Source: Vulcanimicrobiota bacterium (GTDB lineage Bacteria > Vulcanimicrobiota > Vulcanimicrobiia > Vulcanimicrobiales > Vulcanimicrobiaceae). From it: DNA of 64,000 nucleotides. The position numbers were made by a program, and so were the translations under genes. Within the stretch, counting starts at the first letter, position 1; each line of letters begins with the position of its first letter. The stretch spans positions 62,001-126,000 of the forward strand of contig PLJL01000005.1 of the NCBI GenBank assembly GCA_003140215.1, given 5' to 3'. The notes under the pieces were generated by a model. The model was not told the DNA's origin. It did no database searches and saw only the letters and a program-made list of their open reading frames with translations. Of this stretch, positions 49,266-56,246 are shown piece after piece.

Positions 49266-51152
49266 TTAGCCGGCCGGCGACGGGGCCAGCGCGCGGATTC
49301 GCGCGGCGATGTTCTCGCCCGAGAGACCGAACTGCGCGCGCTGCGCTTCCGGCTTGGCGTGCTGGACCAGCACGTTGGGGACGCCGATCCGCTCAACCGT
49401 CACGTCCATTCCGCGGTCGCTGACGAACTCGACCACGGCCGACCCGAATCCGCCCGCCAAGCTGTGTTCCTCGAGCGTGATGAAGCGCCGGTGCGTCTCG
49501 CCCAGCTCGAGCAGCAGCGTCTCGTCGAGCGGCACGACGAAGCGCGCGTTGACCACCGTCGGACGCAATCCGTCGGCCTCCAACAGATCGTAGGCGTCGA
49601 GCGCGGCATCGACGGTGTTGCCCAGCGCGAGGATCGCGACCTCGCTGCCCGCGCGCAGGACCTCGGCCCGCCCGAGCACGAGCGGCGCGGGGGGATCGAC
49701 GTGCTTGCCGCTGGTCGAGCCGCGCGGGTAACGGATCGCCGCCGGCGCGCCCAGCGAGAGCGCGAGATCGAGCATCGGCGCGACCTCGCTTTCGTTGCGG
49801 GGCGCCATGACGGTGATGCCGGGGAGCGTACGCAGGTAGGCGACGTCGTAGAGGCCCATGTGCGTTGGACCGTCGTCACCCACGAAACCGGCACGGTCGA
49901 TCGCGAAGACGACTGGGAGGCTCTGGACGACGACGTCGTGCACGACCTGATCGTAGGCGCGCTGCAAGAACGTGGAATAGATCGCGCAGACCGGCTTGAG
50001 GCCCTGCGTCGACGCGCCGGCGGCGAAGCAGACCGCGTGCGCCTCGGCGATTCCGACGTCGAAGTATCGTTGCGGGAACATCTTGGCGAACTTCGCCAAC
50101 CCGGTGCCGTCGGGCATCGCGGCGGTGATTCCGACCACGTGCTCGTCGCGCTCGGCGGCGGCGATCAGCGCGTCGGCGAAGGCCTGGGCGAAGGTCGGAC
50201 GCGCCGGCTTTTTTTCGAGCTTCCCTTCGTCGGGATGATACACGCCCGGGCCGACGCCGTGGAACGTGCGGCTGTCGCCCTCGGCGATGTCATAGCCCTT
50301 GCCCTTGACGGTCTTGACGTGCAGCAACACCGGTCCCGGGATCTTGCGCGCGTTCGAGATCACGTCCATGAGCGTGTCGAGGTCGTGTCCGTCGATCGGG
50401 CCGACGTAGCGGAAGCCCATCTCCTCGAAGATCACCGGTGCCTTGTGATCGGGTAGGGTGAAGCGCATCCCGGCAATCTCCGCGGTCGAGAGCGCTTTGC
50501 GTGCGGTGTCGCCCAGCGGGACGTGATCGAGCATCCCCTTGAGGACCTCGCGACCCTTGGTGAAGAACGGCTTCGAGCGCAGCATCCCCAGATACGAGGC
50601 GATCGAGCCGACGTTGGGCGCGATCGACATCTCGTTGTCGTTGAGGATCACGATGAAGTTCGTCTTGAGCAGGCCGGCGTTGTTGATCGCCTCGTACGCC
50701 AGCCCGCCGGTGAGGGCGCCGTCGCCGATGATCCCCACGATGGTGTCGGTCCGCCCGGCGAGATCGCGCGCCGTCGCCATGCCGAGCGCGGCCGAGATCG
50801 ACGTCGAAGCGTGGCCCGCTCCGAAGGCGTCGTACTCCGACTCGCTGCGCATCGCGAAGCCGCTGACGCCGCCGCCTTGGCGCAAGGTGTGAAAGCGGTC
50901 GGCGCGCCCGGTCAAGAGCTTGTGGACGTAACTCTGGTGGCTGACGTCCCACACGACGACGTCGTTGGGGAGGTCGAGCACCCGGTGCAACGCGATCGTG
51001 AGTTCGACGACGCCGAGGTTGGGCGCGAGGTGTCCGCCGTTGGCGGCGCAGACGCGAATGAGCAGCTCGCGGATCTCGGCGGCGAGCCGATCGAGCTCGG
51101 GACGGGTGAGCCGCTTGACGTCGGCCGGGGTCGAAATCCGCTCCAGGATCAT
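49266..51152 (-). CDS. dxs: 1-deoxy-D-xylulose-5-phosphate synthase
   Basis: First enzyme of the MEP isoprenoid pathway; condenses pyruvate and glyceraldehyde-3-phosphate with TPP. 628 aa from ATG 51152 (ILERISTPADVKRL). Motifs: VWDVSHQSYVHKLLTGR, AGHASTSISAALGMA, TPP-binding GDGALTGGLAYEAINNAG and NDNEMSIAPNVGS, and FAIDRAGFVGDDGPTHMG in the transketolase pyrimidine domain. Standard architecture and length. It is divergent from the PAP2 gene at 51191, leaving only 38 bases between, so the promoters overlap. Confidence 0.95.
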   Translation of the reverse strand: MILERISTPADVKRLTRPELDRLAAEIRELLIRVCAANGGHLAPNLGVVELTIALHRVLDLPNDVVVWDVSHQSYVHKLLTGRADRFHTLRQGGGVSGFAMRSESEYDAFGAGHASTSISAALGMATARDLAGRTDTIVGIIGDGALTGGLAYEAINNAGLLKTNFIVILNDNEMSIAPNVGSIASYLGMLRSKPFFTKGREVLKGMLDHVPLGDTARKALSTAEIAGMRFTLPDHKAPVIFEEMGFRYVGPIDGHDLDTLMDVISNARKIPGPVLLHVKTVKGKGYDIAEGDSRTFHGVGPGVYHPDEGKLEKKPARPTFAQAFADALIAAAERDEHVVGITAAMPDGTGLAKFAKMFPQRYFDVGIAEAHAVCFAAGASTQGLKPVCAIYSTFLQRAYDQVVHDVVVQSLPVVFAIDRAGFVGDDGPTHMGLYDVAYLRTLPGITVMAPRNESEVAPMLDLALSLGAPAAIRYPRGSTSGKHVDPPAPLVLGRAEVLRAGSEVAILALGNTVDAALDAYDLLEADGLRPTVVNARFVVPLDETLLLELGETHRRFITLEEHSLAGGFGSAVVEFVSDRGMDVTVERIGVPNVLVQHAKPEAQRAQFGLSGENIAARIRALAPSPAG

Positions 51153-51190
51153 TCCGGGATGTTCTACGAGACGGGCCGAAGGCCCGTTCC

Positions 51191-51850
51191 GTGCAGGCAC
51201 CCGACGGATTCGGCGCAAGCGATTCCTCCCGACAGCCGGCGACTCAGCTGCGCGTCCGCAAGCGGGTCTGGACCGATGTAGCGAAGGTCGTTTCGACGGT
51301 CTGCAACCCGTTTTTGGCCTCGCTCGCCTTGTTCGTGATCCTCGCCGGCGCCCGCTCGCGGAGCTCCCACGAGTTCTGGGTGCTGCTCTTCAACAGCGCG
51401 TTCTTCACCTCGATCGCGCCGATGCTGTTCATCTTCTATCTGTACGCGACGGACCGGATCTCCGACCTCGACATGTCGATCCGCAGCGAGCGCGAGCGCG
51501 TCTTCCTAGCCTTCGTGGTTCTCTACGCGTTGGGTGGTCTGGACCTGTGGCTGATCCACGCGCCCACGATCATGACCGCGACGATGGCCGGCTATGCCGC
51601 CAGCCTGTTGATCGTGCAATGGATCACGCGCTACTGGAAGATCTCGACCCACGCGCTGGGCGTCACCGCTCCGCTCGTCGTGCTCACGGTCCTGTTTGGC
51701 GACGAGCCGGTTCCGTTCTACGTGCTGATCCTGCTCGTCGGGTGGTCGCGCGTCTACCTGCGCGCGCACACGCTGCTGCAAGTCGTGGCGGGCGTCGGCT
51801 TGGCACTCGGAACGACGCTGCTCTTCTTCCGCATCTTCCGCGTCGTCTAA
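51191..51850 (+). CDS. Divergent PAP2-family membrane phosphatase
   Basis: 219 aa, about six transmembrane helices. Late motifs KISTHALGVTAP and GWSRVYLRAHTLLQVVAGVG match PAP2 motifs C2 (xSxH) and C3 (SRxxxxxH), but the final D of C3 is Q, as in other divergent bacterial members; the KxxxxxxRP motif is not obvious. Likely acts on lipid pyrophosphates. The neighbour dxs makes isoprenoid precursors, so undecaprenyl-pyrophosphate recycling is a reasonable but unproven role. It overlaps the murI stop tail to tail by four bases. Confidence 0.65.
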   Translation: MQAPDGFGASDSSRQPATQLRVRKRVWTDVAKVVSTVCNPFLASLALFVILAGARSRSSHEFWVLLFNSAFFTSIAPMLFIFYLYATDRISDLDMSIRSERERVFLAFVVLYALGGLDLWLIHAPTIMTATMAGYAASLLIVQWITRYWKISTHALGVTAPLVVLTVLFGDEPVPFYVLILLVGWSRVYLRAHTLLQVVAGVGLALGTTLLFFRIFRVV

Positions 51851-52620
51851 GGCGCGACGAGGGCGGCGACGCGGCCGGTCGTGTCGCCGGTCCAGCGGCG
51901 GATCGCGGCTTCGAACGCGTGCGGGTCGCCGTTGGTGTAGTACGCGGTCGTCGACGCGCCGCGCGCCAGGCCCAAGCCGGCGATGAGCTTGGCGCTCGCG
52001 GCGGCTTGCGCGACGGCCGGGTCGATTCGCGCGACGCCGCCGCCCAGCGCGGCGGCGAACCAGCGATCGAGCAGCGGATAGTGGCTGCAGCCGTAGACGA
52101 TCGCGTCGACGCCGGGTGCAAGGCCGGCGACGGCATCGATCACGGCTTGGCGCGCCGTCTCGCTCTCGGCCAGGCCCTGCTCGACGATCGGAACGAGTTG
52201 CGGCGCGGCGATCTCGTACACCTCGGCGGCCGGCGCCGTGGCGCGGATCGCTCGCCCATACGCGCCGCTGCGCACCGTGGCGGCCGTCGCGACGACGGCG
52301 ATGCGGCGGTACGGCGTTGCGACGAACGACCGTCCCGCCGTGGCGATCAAATCGAGGATCGGGAACGGCGTGGCCGGCCAGCCCAGCCGCTCCGCGACGG
52401 CACAGGTCGTGTTGCAGGCGGTGATCACGGCATCGACGCGTTGCTCCGCGAGCACCGCCAGGTTGTCGCGCAGAAAACCGGCGATCTCGGCGTCCGTCCG
52501 GTCGCCGTACGGGTTATGCGCTTGGTCGGCGAAGTAGACGATGTCCGCATTGATGCCGGCGGCGCGCATCGCAGCGAGCACCGTGAGCCCGCCCAGGCCC
52601 GAATCGTAGACGCCCAGCAC
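51847..52620 (-). CDS. murI: Glutamate racemase
   Basis: Makes D-glutamate for peptidoglycan. 257 aa. YDSGLGGLTVL start, the two catalytic cysteines in TACNTTCAV and VYGCSHYPLLD, and YFADQAHNPYGDRT. Length is normal. ATG at 52620 is two bases from the amidase stop at 52622, so the wall-related genes GerM-domain protein, amidase and murI likely form one operon. Confidence 0.93.
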   Translation of the reverse strand: MLGVYDSGLGGLTVLAAMRAAGINADIVYFADQAHNPYGDRTDAEIAGFLRDNLAVLAEQRVDAVITACNTTCAVAERLGWPATPFPILDLIATAGRSFVATPYRRIAVVATAATVRSGAYGRAIRATAPAAEVYEIAAPQLVPIVEQGLAESETARQAVIDAVAGLAPGVDAIVYGCSHYPLLDRWFAAALGGGVARIDPAVAQAAASAKLIAGLGLARGASTTAYYTNGDPHAFEAAIRRWTGDTTGRVAALVAP

Positions 52621-52621
52621 G

Positions 52622-54562
52622 TTACTGCTGAATGCTCAGCGTGTTGGCGGCCGGCGAACCGGCGTACGCTTTGACGCCGTTGGCGATCCCCTGCGCGACG
52701 CTCTGCAAGAAGGACGGCTGGCGCAGCAGCGCGACGTCGCCGAGATTGGTCACGAACGCGGTCTCGACCAGCACCGCCGGCATCGACGTGTGGCGCACGA
52801 CGTAGAAGTTCTCGTGGCGCGTTCCGTCGTCTTGCGTACCGGCGAGCGCGACGAGGTTCTTCTCGATCGCCTGCGCCAGGGATGCGTCCTGGGGTTTGTA
52901 CCAGTACACCGTGGTGCCGCGCGCCGTGTCGTTCGGCGCGCTGTTGATGTGGATGCTGATGAACAGGCGCGCGCCCGCGTTGTTGGCCACGTCGCACCGC
53001 GTCTGGAGGTACGCTCGATCGTCGGCGTTGGGCTTCCCGTCGGTGTGCATCTTCGCCAGGAGGTCGGCGCTGAGCGGATCGATGTCGGTCTCGCGCGTCA
53101 TGCGCACCGTCCAGCCTTGCGCGACGAGCAACGCCTTGAGTCGTTGCGCGATGTCGAGGGTGAGCGTTTTTTCCACCAGACCGTTGTGCGCCGTACCGGA
53201 ATCGCCGCCGCCGTGGCCCGGATCGATGACGATCAACTTGGGGTTGGTGGCGGCGCCGAACTTCCAAGCCGTCGCGTCGGAAGGATCCGGGCTGGCGGCG
53301 CTGGCCACGACCGGAGCACCGCCGGTCCGTCCGCTGCCGGTGCGCGCGAGATCGGTCGCGGACTCCTGCGCCACCGTGATGAGCAGCCCCGATTCGCTGG
53401 GCGTGAGATCGATGCGCTGCTCGCCGGAGAGCGTGAACGCGACCCGCACGCTGGGCGAGTCGCTGGACCCTTGCTGGCGCACTCGCACCGACGAGACGGC
53501 GCCGAACGACGGATGCTCGTCGCGGCCCGGGCCGTTGAGCGTCGTCTCGTGGAAGTCGACGTACCAGCGGTTGTCGTTGAGACGGTGCCAGTCGTATGCG
53601 GCCGCGGCGCTCAGCGCGACTCGCACGACGACCGCGTCGTTGGGCGCGGGCTCGATGGCGACGTCGGTGACGGTCGCACGGCCCGCGACGTTAGGCGGCG
53701 CGGCGGTCGGCGCGGCAAGCGGGATGCCGGATCCGGCCGGATTGTCGGGCGGCGGCGTCGCGAAGCCGCCCGGCGGCGGCGGCGGCGCCGCGCCTGCGGC
53801 CGCCACGCCGCGCGATTCGAAGACCACGGTGTAGGCATCGGGCGAGCCGGACGGCAGCACGCGATGCGTTGCGCCGCGCACGCCGCCGATCGTGATCGTC
53901 GTGGTCGGCACGCGCGACGAACCGCCGACCGCGACGTCGATGGAGTCGACGGCCGCGCCCGGGATACGCCGGGACGGCGCCAGCGACGATCCCAGACCGA
54001 CGAACGCGAGTTGGATGCGATCGGGCGCCTCGGCGGTCGTGTTGGTCAGCAGCGGCATCGCGCCGCGCACCGTGACCAGCGTTCGGCCCGCCTCGGTGCG
54101 TACGTCGAGCGCGCCGATGCGCGGCTGAAGCACGATCTCGCCCGGGCCCGGTACCGGTTCGACATAGAGCGCCCGCGCCAGCGTGTAGAACGGCAGCACG
54201 ACGTCGTTCCCGTCGGGCAGCGCCGCGAACGGCGCCTGGGCGCGAACGCCGGCGACGGTGTACCCCGGGTCGCCGAGGGTGAAGACGATGGTGCGCCGGT
54301 CTTGCGCGGTGATCACCACGTAGCGCTGTTGGGGCTGGAAGGACACCACCGCACCGAGCCGGTCGAGGAAGCGCCGCATCCCTGCGTCGCGCGTGCTGAC
54401 CGCGAGGTCGCCCTGCATTTCGACGGCGTGTTCGAGGATGAGCCGCGTGCCCTGAAACCACAGCGACGGCGGACGATCCTGCGCGCGCGCCGCGGGCGCG
54501 AAGCCGGCGCCGGCGACGGCCGCGATCAGTAAGCTAGAAACTCGAACGCGAAAGCGGTTCAT
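52622..54562 (-). CDS. N-acetylmuramoyl-L-alanine amidase with AMIN domains (AmiC-like)
   Basis: Exported zinc amidase that cleaves the stem peptide from muramic acid. Signal peptide (VSSLLIAAVAGAGFAPAARA). Residues ~30-400 contain a copper-amine-oxidase-type N-terminal segment and AMIN-like repeats plus a Pro/Gly-rich linker (APPPPPGGFATPPP). The C-terminal Amidase_3 domain has KLIVIDPGHGGGDSGTA, then LVEKTLTLDIAQRL and LFISIHINSAPND, with His, Glu and His zinc ligands. A final VLVETAFVTN holds the catalytic Glu. 646 aa. It overlaps the GerM gene by 29 bases. Confidence 0.9.
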   Translation of the reverse strand: MNRFRVRVSSLLIAAVAGAGFAPAARAQDRPPSLWFQGTRLILEHAVEMQGDLAVSTRDAGMRRFLDRLGAVVSFQPQQRYVVITAQDRRTIVFTLGDPGYTVAGVRAQAPFAALPDGNDVVLPFYTLARALYVEPVPGPGEIVLQPRIGALDVRTEAGRTLVTVRGAMPLLTNTTAEAPDRIQLAFVGLGSSLAPSRRIPGAAVDSIDVAVGGSSRVPTTTITIGGVRGATHRVLPSGSPDAYTVVFESRGVAAAGAAPPPPPGGFATPPPDNPAGSGIPLAAPTAAPPNVAGRATVTDVAIEPAPNDAVVVRVALSAAAAYDWHRLNDNRWYVDFHETTLNGPGRDEHPSFGAVSSVRVRQQGSSDSPSVRVAFTLSGEQRIDLTPSESGLLITVAQESATDLARTGSGRTGGAPVVASAASPDPSDATAWKFGAATNPKLIVIDPGHGGGDSGTAHNGLVEKTLTLDIAQRLKALLVAQGWTVRMTRETDIDPLSADLLAKMHTDGKPNADDRAYLQTRCDVANNAGARLFISIHINSAPNDTARGTTVYWYKPQDASLAQAIEKNLVALAGTQDDGTRHENFYVVRHTSMPAVLVETAFVTNLGDVALLRQPSFLQSVAQGIANGVKAYAGSPAANTLSIQQ

Positions 54563-55037
54563 CGAGCTCCAGGTGTCCTCCGGGTAGCGTGGCGACGCGG
54601 GCGCCGTCGATCCGCACCTTCACCGAGGTGATGCCGAGGTTCGGTTGCGTAAGTGTCCATACGAGCGCCTTGAACTCCGCCGACTCCGCGAACCCGCCTT
54701 GCGCCGAGGACGCGACGTCCTTAGAGATATCGACGTCTGCTATTGATCCCTGAACGTCGACGGCACGCACGCGCGTTCCCGCCGGAAACCGAATCGCGTC
54801 GGTCCCCGGGGGCGGGCCGGCGACGCACTGCGTGGCGGCGTAAAAGGCCACGCTGAGCCGGTCGCGCGCGTTCCCGAGGCTCACCCGCCACGGCACCAGC
54901 GTCGTTCCGTCGGCCTTTGCGTAGTAGACCGTGACCGCATCGCCGACAGCGTTCTGACGGTGTGTGGTGAACCACCATGCCGCAACGACCGCAGCCGCGA
55001 ACAGCCCGACCAGCACCAAGGTGCGCGAGAATCGCAT
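54534..55037 (-). CDS. Membrane-anchored GerM-domain protein
   Basis: 167 aa with an N-terminal TM/signal anchor (TLVLVGLFAAAVVAAWWFTT) and one GerMN domain (VTVYYAKADGTTLVPWRVSL ... PAGTRVRAVDVQGSIADVDI and ALVWTLTQPNLGITSVKVRI). GerM proteins are usually associated with amidases in spore formers and in actinobacteria; the amidase gene overlaps its 3' end by 29 bases. ATG at 55037. No sporulation genes are seen, so a general envelope role is likely. Confidence 0.82.
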   Translation of the reverse strand: MRFSRTLVLVGLFAAAVVAAWWFTTHRQNAVGDAVTVYYAKADGTTLVPWRVSLGNARDRLSVAFYAATQCVAGPPPGTDAIRFPAGTRVRAVDVQGSIADVDISKDVASSAQGGFAESAEFKALVWTLTQPNLGITSVKVRIDGARVATLPGGHLELDEPLSRSSF

Positions 55038-55061
55038 CTTGGATGGTCGCTATTCTGCGTG

Positions 55062-55355
55062 CTAGGCGTTACGCCCCTGACGGCGATAGGTGATCCGTCC
55101 GCGGGTGAGATCGTAGGGCGAGAGCTCCACGTCGACGTCGTCGCCGGGCGTGATGCGGATGCGGAAGCGGCGCAGCCGGCCGGCCAGGCTGGCCAGGATC
55201 GTGTGCCCGTTCTCGAGTTCCACCTTGAACGTCGAGCTGGGGAAGGTCTCGACGACGCGGCCGACCAGGCTCAGCGTGTCTTCTTTGACGACGGGGCTGA
55301 GCGGCTCGCGGCGCTTCTTGCCACCGCCGCCCTTGCGTCTGCGGGGAGGGGGAAT
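55062..55355 (-). CDS. infA: Translation initiation factor IF-1, N-terminally extended, probable ATT start
   Basis: IF-1 blocks the ribosomal A site during initiation. The OB-fold is clear: [20 protein letters not shown], then [20 protein letters not shown] and [18 protein letters not shown]. No ATG, GTG or TTG occurs near KED; the only in-frame usual start is a GTG at 55580, giving 172 aa with an unlikely N-terminus. AAGGAG at 55361-55366 lies five bases before an ATT at 55355, which would give 97 aa starting with a basic tail ([18 protein letters not shown]). I infer an ATT start, as in infC of many bacteria. The tail adds about 25 residues to the usual ~72. Confidence 0.82.
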   Translation of the reverse strand: MPPPRRRKGGGGKKRREPLSPVVKEDTLSLVGRVVETFPSSTFKVELENGHTILASLAGRLRRFRIRITPGDDVDVELSPYDLTRGRITYRRQGRNA

Positions 55356-55478
55356 GGTTACTCCTTCGATGATCGGGGCGGGGTGCGATTGGTCCGGGGG
55401 TTCGCGGCCGTAATCCGATTCGCCCGCGACGGCGGGTCCCGGGGCGGCGCCGGGAACTTCCCCGAGGCGCTCCGGGTT

Positions 55479-55574
55479 ATGGGTGGCGTCATGCTCACAG
55501 GTGCTATCGTGTTCGGAATGGTCGGCGTCGCAGCCGGGTTTACTTGGGACTACTTCGCTAGCCGAGGCAAGTAA
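55479..55574 (+). CDS. Possible 31-aa hydrophobic small protein
   Basis: ATG at 55479, then [20 protein letters not shown] and [10 protein letters not shown], ending TAA at 55572-55574. One transmembrane helix followed by a short polar tail is typical of small bacterial membrane proteins. Divergent from infA; a GAGGCC/GGCCTC inverted repeat follows at about 55581-55606. No strong ribosome site, so this may be a chance frame. Confidence 0.35.
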   Translation: MGGVMLTGAIVFGMVGVAAGFTWDYFASRGK

Positions 55575-55669
55575 GCGCACGAGGCCCCGGCCGCGCCGCG
55601 CGGCCTCTTGACGCGGACCTTACGTTCGCGATGGGCACCATTTGGGACAATCCTGTGTTAGAGTGAGCG

Positions 55670-55702
55670 AGCCGAACCGACGTAGGCGTCTTACGTTCGG
55701 CT
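55670..55702 (+). promoter_or_regulatory. 5'-leader hairpin of the zinc-ribbon gene
   Basis: AGCCGAA (55670-55676) pairs with TTCGGCT (55696-55702), and CGTA (55681-55684) with TACG (55692-55695) inside, leaving a CCGA bulge and a 7-base loop. The element CTTACGTTCG within it is repeated at 55619-55628. The 100 bases from here to the ATG at 55803 have no gene. A structured leader of this kind may control translation or stability, as in cold-shock-type mRNAs. Confidence 0.4.
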
Positions 55703-55802
55703 GATAGTACGAGTCATGTCCCACGTGGTCTGGCGCTCAGGCGTTCTCCCGGTTCAGGTACATCGCACGTCTTCAAACCCCCCGACGCCGGAGTTCATAT
55801 CG

Positions 55803-56150
55803 ATGTACACTGACGAAACCCTGAATTGCACCGACTGCAATGCCCCCTTCACGTTCTCAGCCGGAGAGCAAGAGTTCTTCGCCGCAAAGGGATTCACCAA
55901 CAAGCCCAACCGTTGCCCGGATTGCCGTGCTGCTCGTAAGAGCCAGCGTGGCGGCAGCGGCGGCGGCGGCGGCGGCTCGTACGCCGGCGGCGGCTACGGC
56001 GGCGGCGGCGGCGCAAGCCGTCCGGCACGCGAGATGTTCCAAGCGACCTGCAGCGGATGCGGCAAAGTCGCGGAAGTCCCGTTCCAGCCCCGCGGCGACA
56101 AGCCGGTCTACTGCCGCGACTGCTTCTCGCAGCGCCAATCGTATCGCTAA
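55803..56150 (+). CDS. CxxC zinc-ribbon protein with Gly-rich linker
   Basis: 115 aa from ATG 55803. N-terminal zinc-ribbon LNCTDCNAPFTF ... NRCPDCRAARKSQ (two CxxC), a Gly/Ser/Tyr-rich linker, and a C-terminal CSGCGKVAEVPFQPRGDKPV followed by YCRDCF (CxxC-x17-CxxC). The two-ribbon layout is common in Chloroflexi, Eremiobacterota and relatives; function unknown, possibly RNA or nucleic-acid binding. A structured leader precedes and an intrinsic terminator at 56176-56208 follows, so it is a single-gene unit, probably well expressed. Confidence 0.85.
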   Translation: MYTDETLNCTDCNAPFTFSAGEQEFFAAKGFTNKPNRCPDCRAARKSQRGGSGGGGGGSYAGGGYGGGGGASRPAREMFQATCSGCGKVAEVPFQPRGDKPVYCRDCFSQRQSYR

Positions 56151-56175
56151 CACCTAGCGACACACACGGAACGAG

Positions 56176-56208
56176 GCCCGGGGATCCGTCCCCGGGCTTC
56201 TTCTTTTT
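56176..56208 (+). terminator. Intrinsic terminator of the zinc-ribbon gene
   Basis: Perfect 9-bp stem GCCCGGGGA/TCCCCGGGC with a TCCG loop (56176-56197), followed by TTCTTCTTTTT. It ends the + transcript 25 bases after the stop codon. Confidence 0.88.
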
Positions 56209-56220
56209 CGACGCTTCCTT

Positions 56221-56246
56221 TTTGTCCTGAGCTTGCCGAAGGGTTA
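56221..56246. repeat. REP-like repeat, half copy
   Basis: GTCCTGAGCTTGCCGAAGGG, followed by TTA, matches the core of the REP-like palindromes at 29.9 and 30.6 kb in reverse orientation, with degenerate arms. It lies between the zinc-ribbon terminator and the convergent cytochrome stop. Confidence 0.55.

Noticed and set aside
52790..54532. 580-aa + strand frame opposite the amidase
   Set aside because: Low-complexity R/G/D shadow; the amidase on the minus strand has all zinc ligands and domains.
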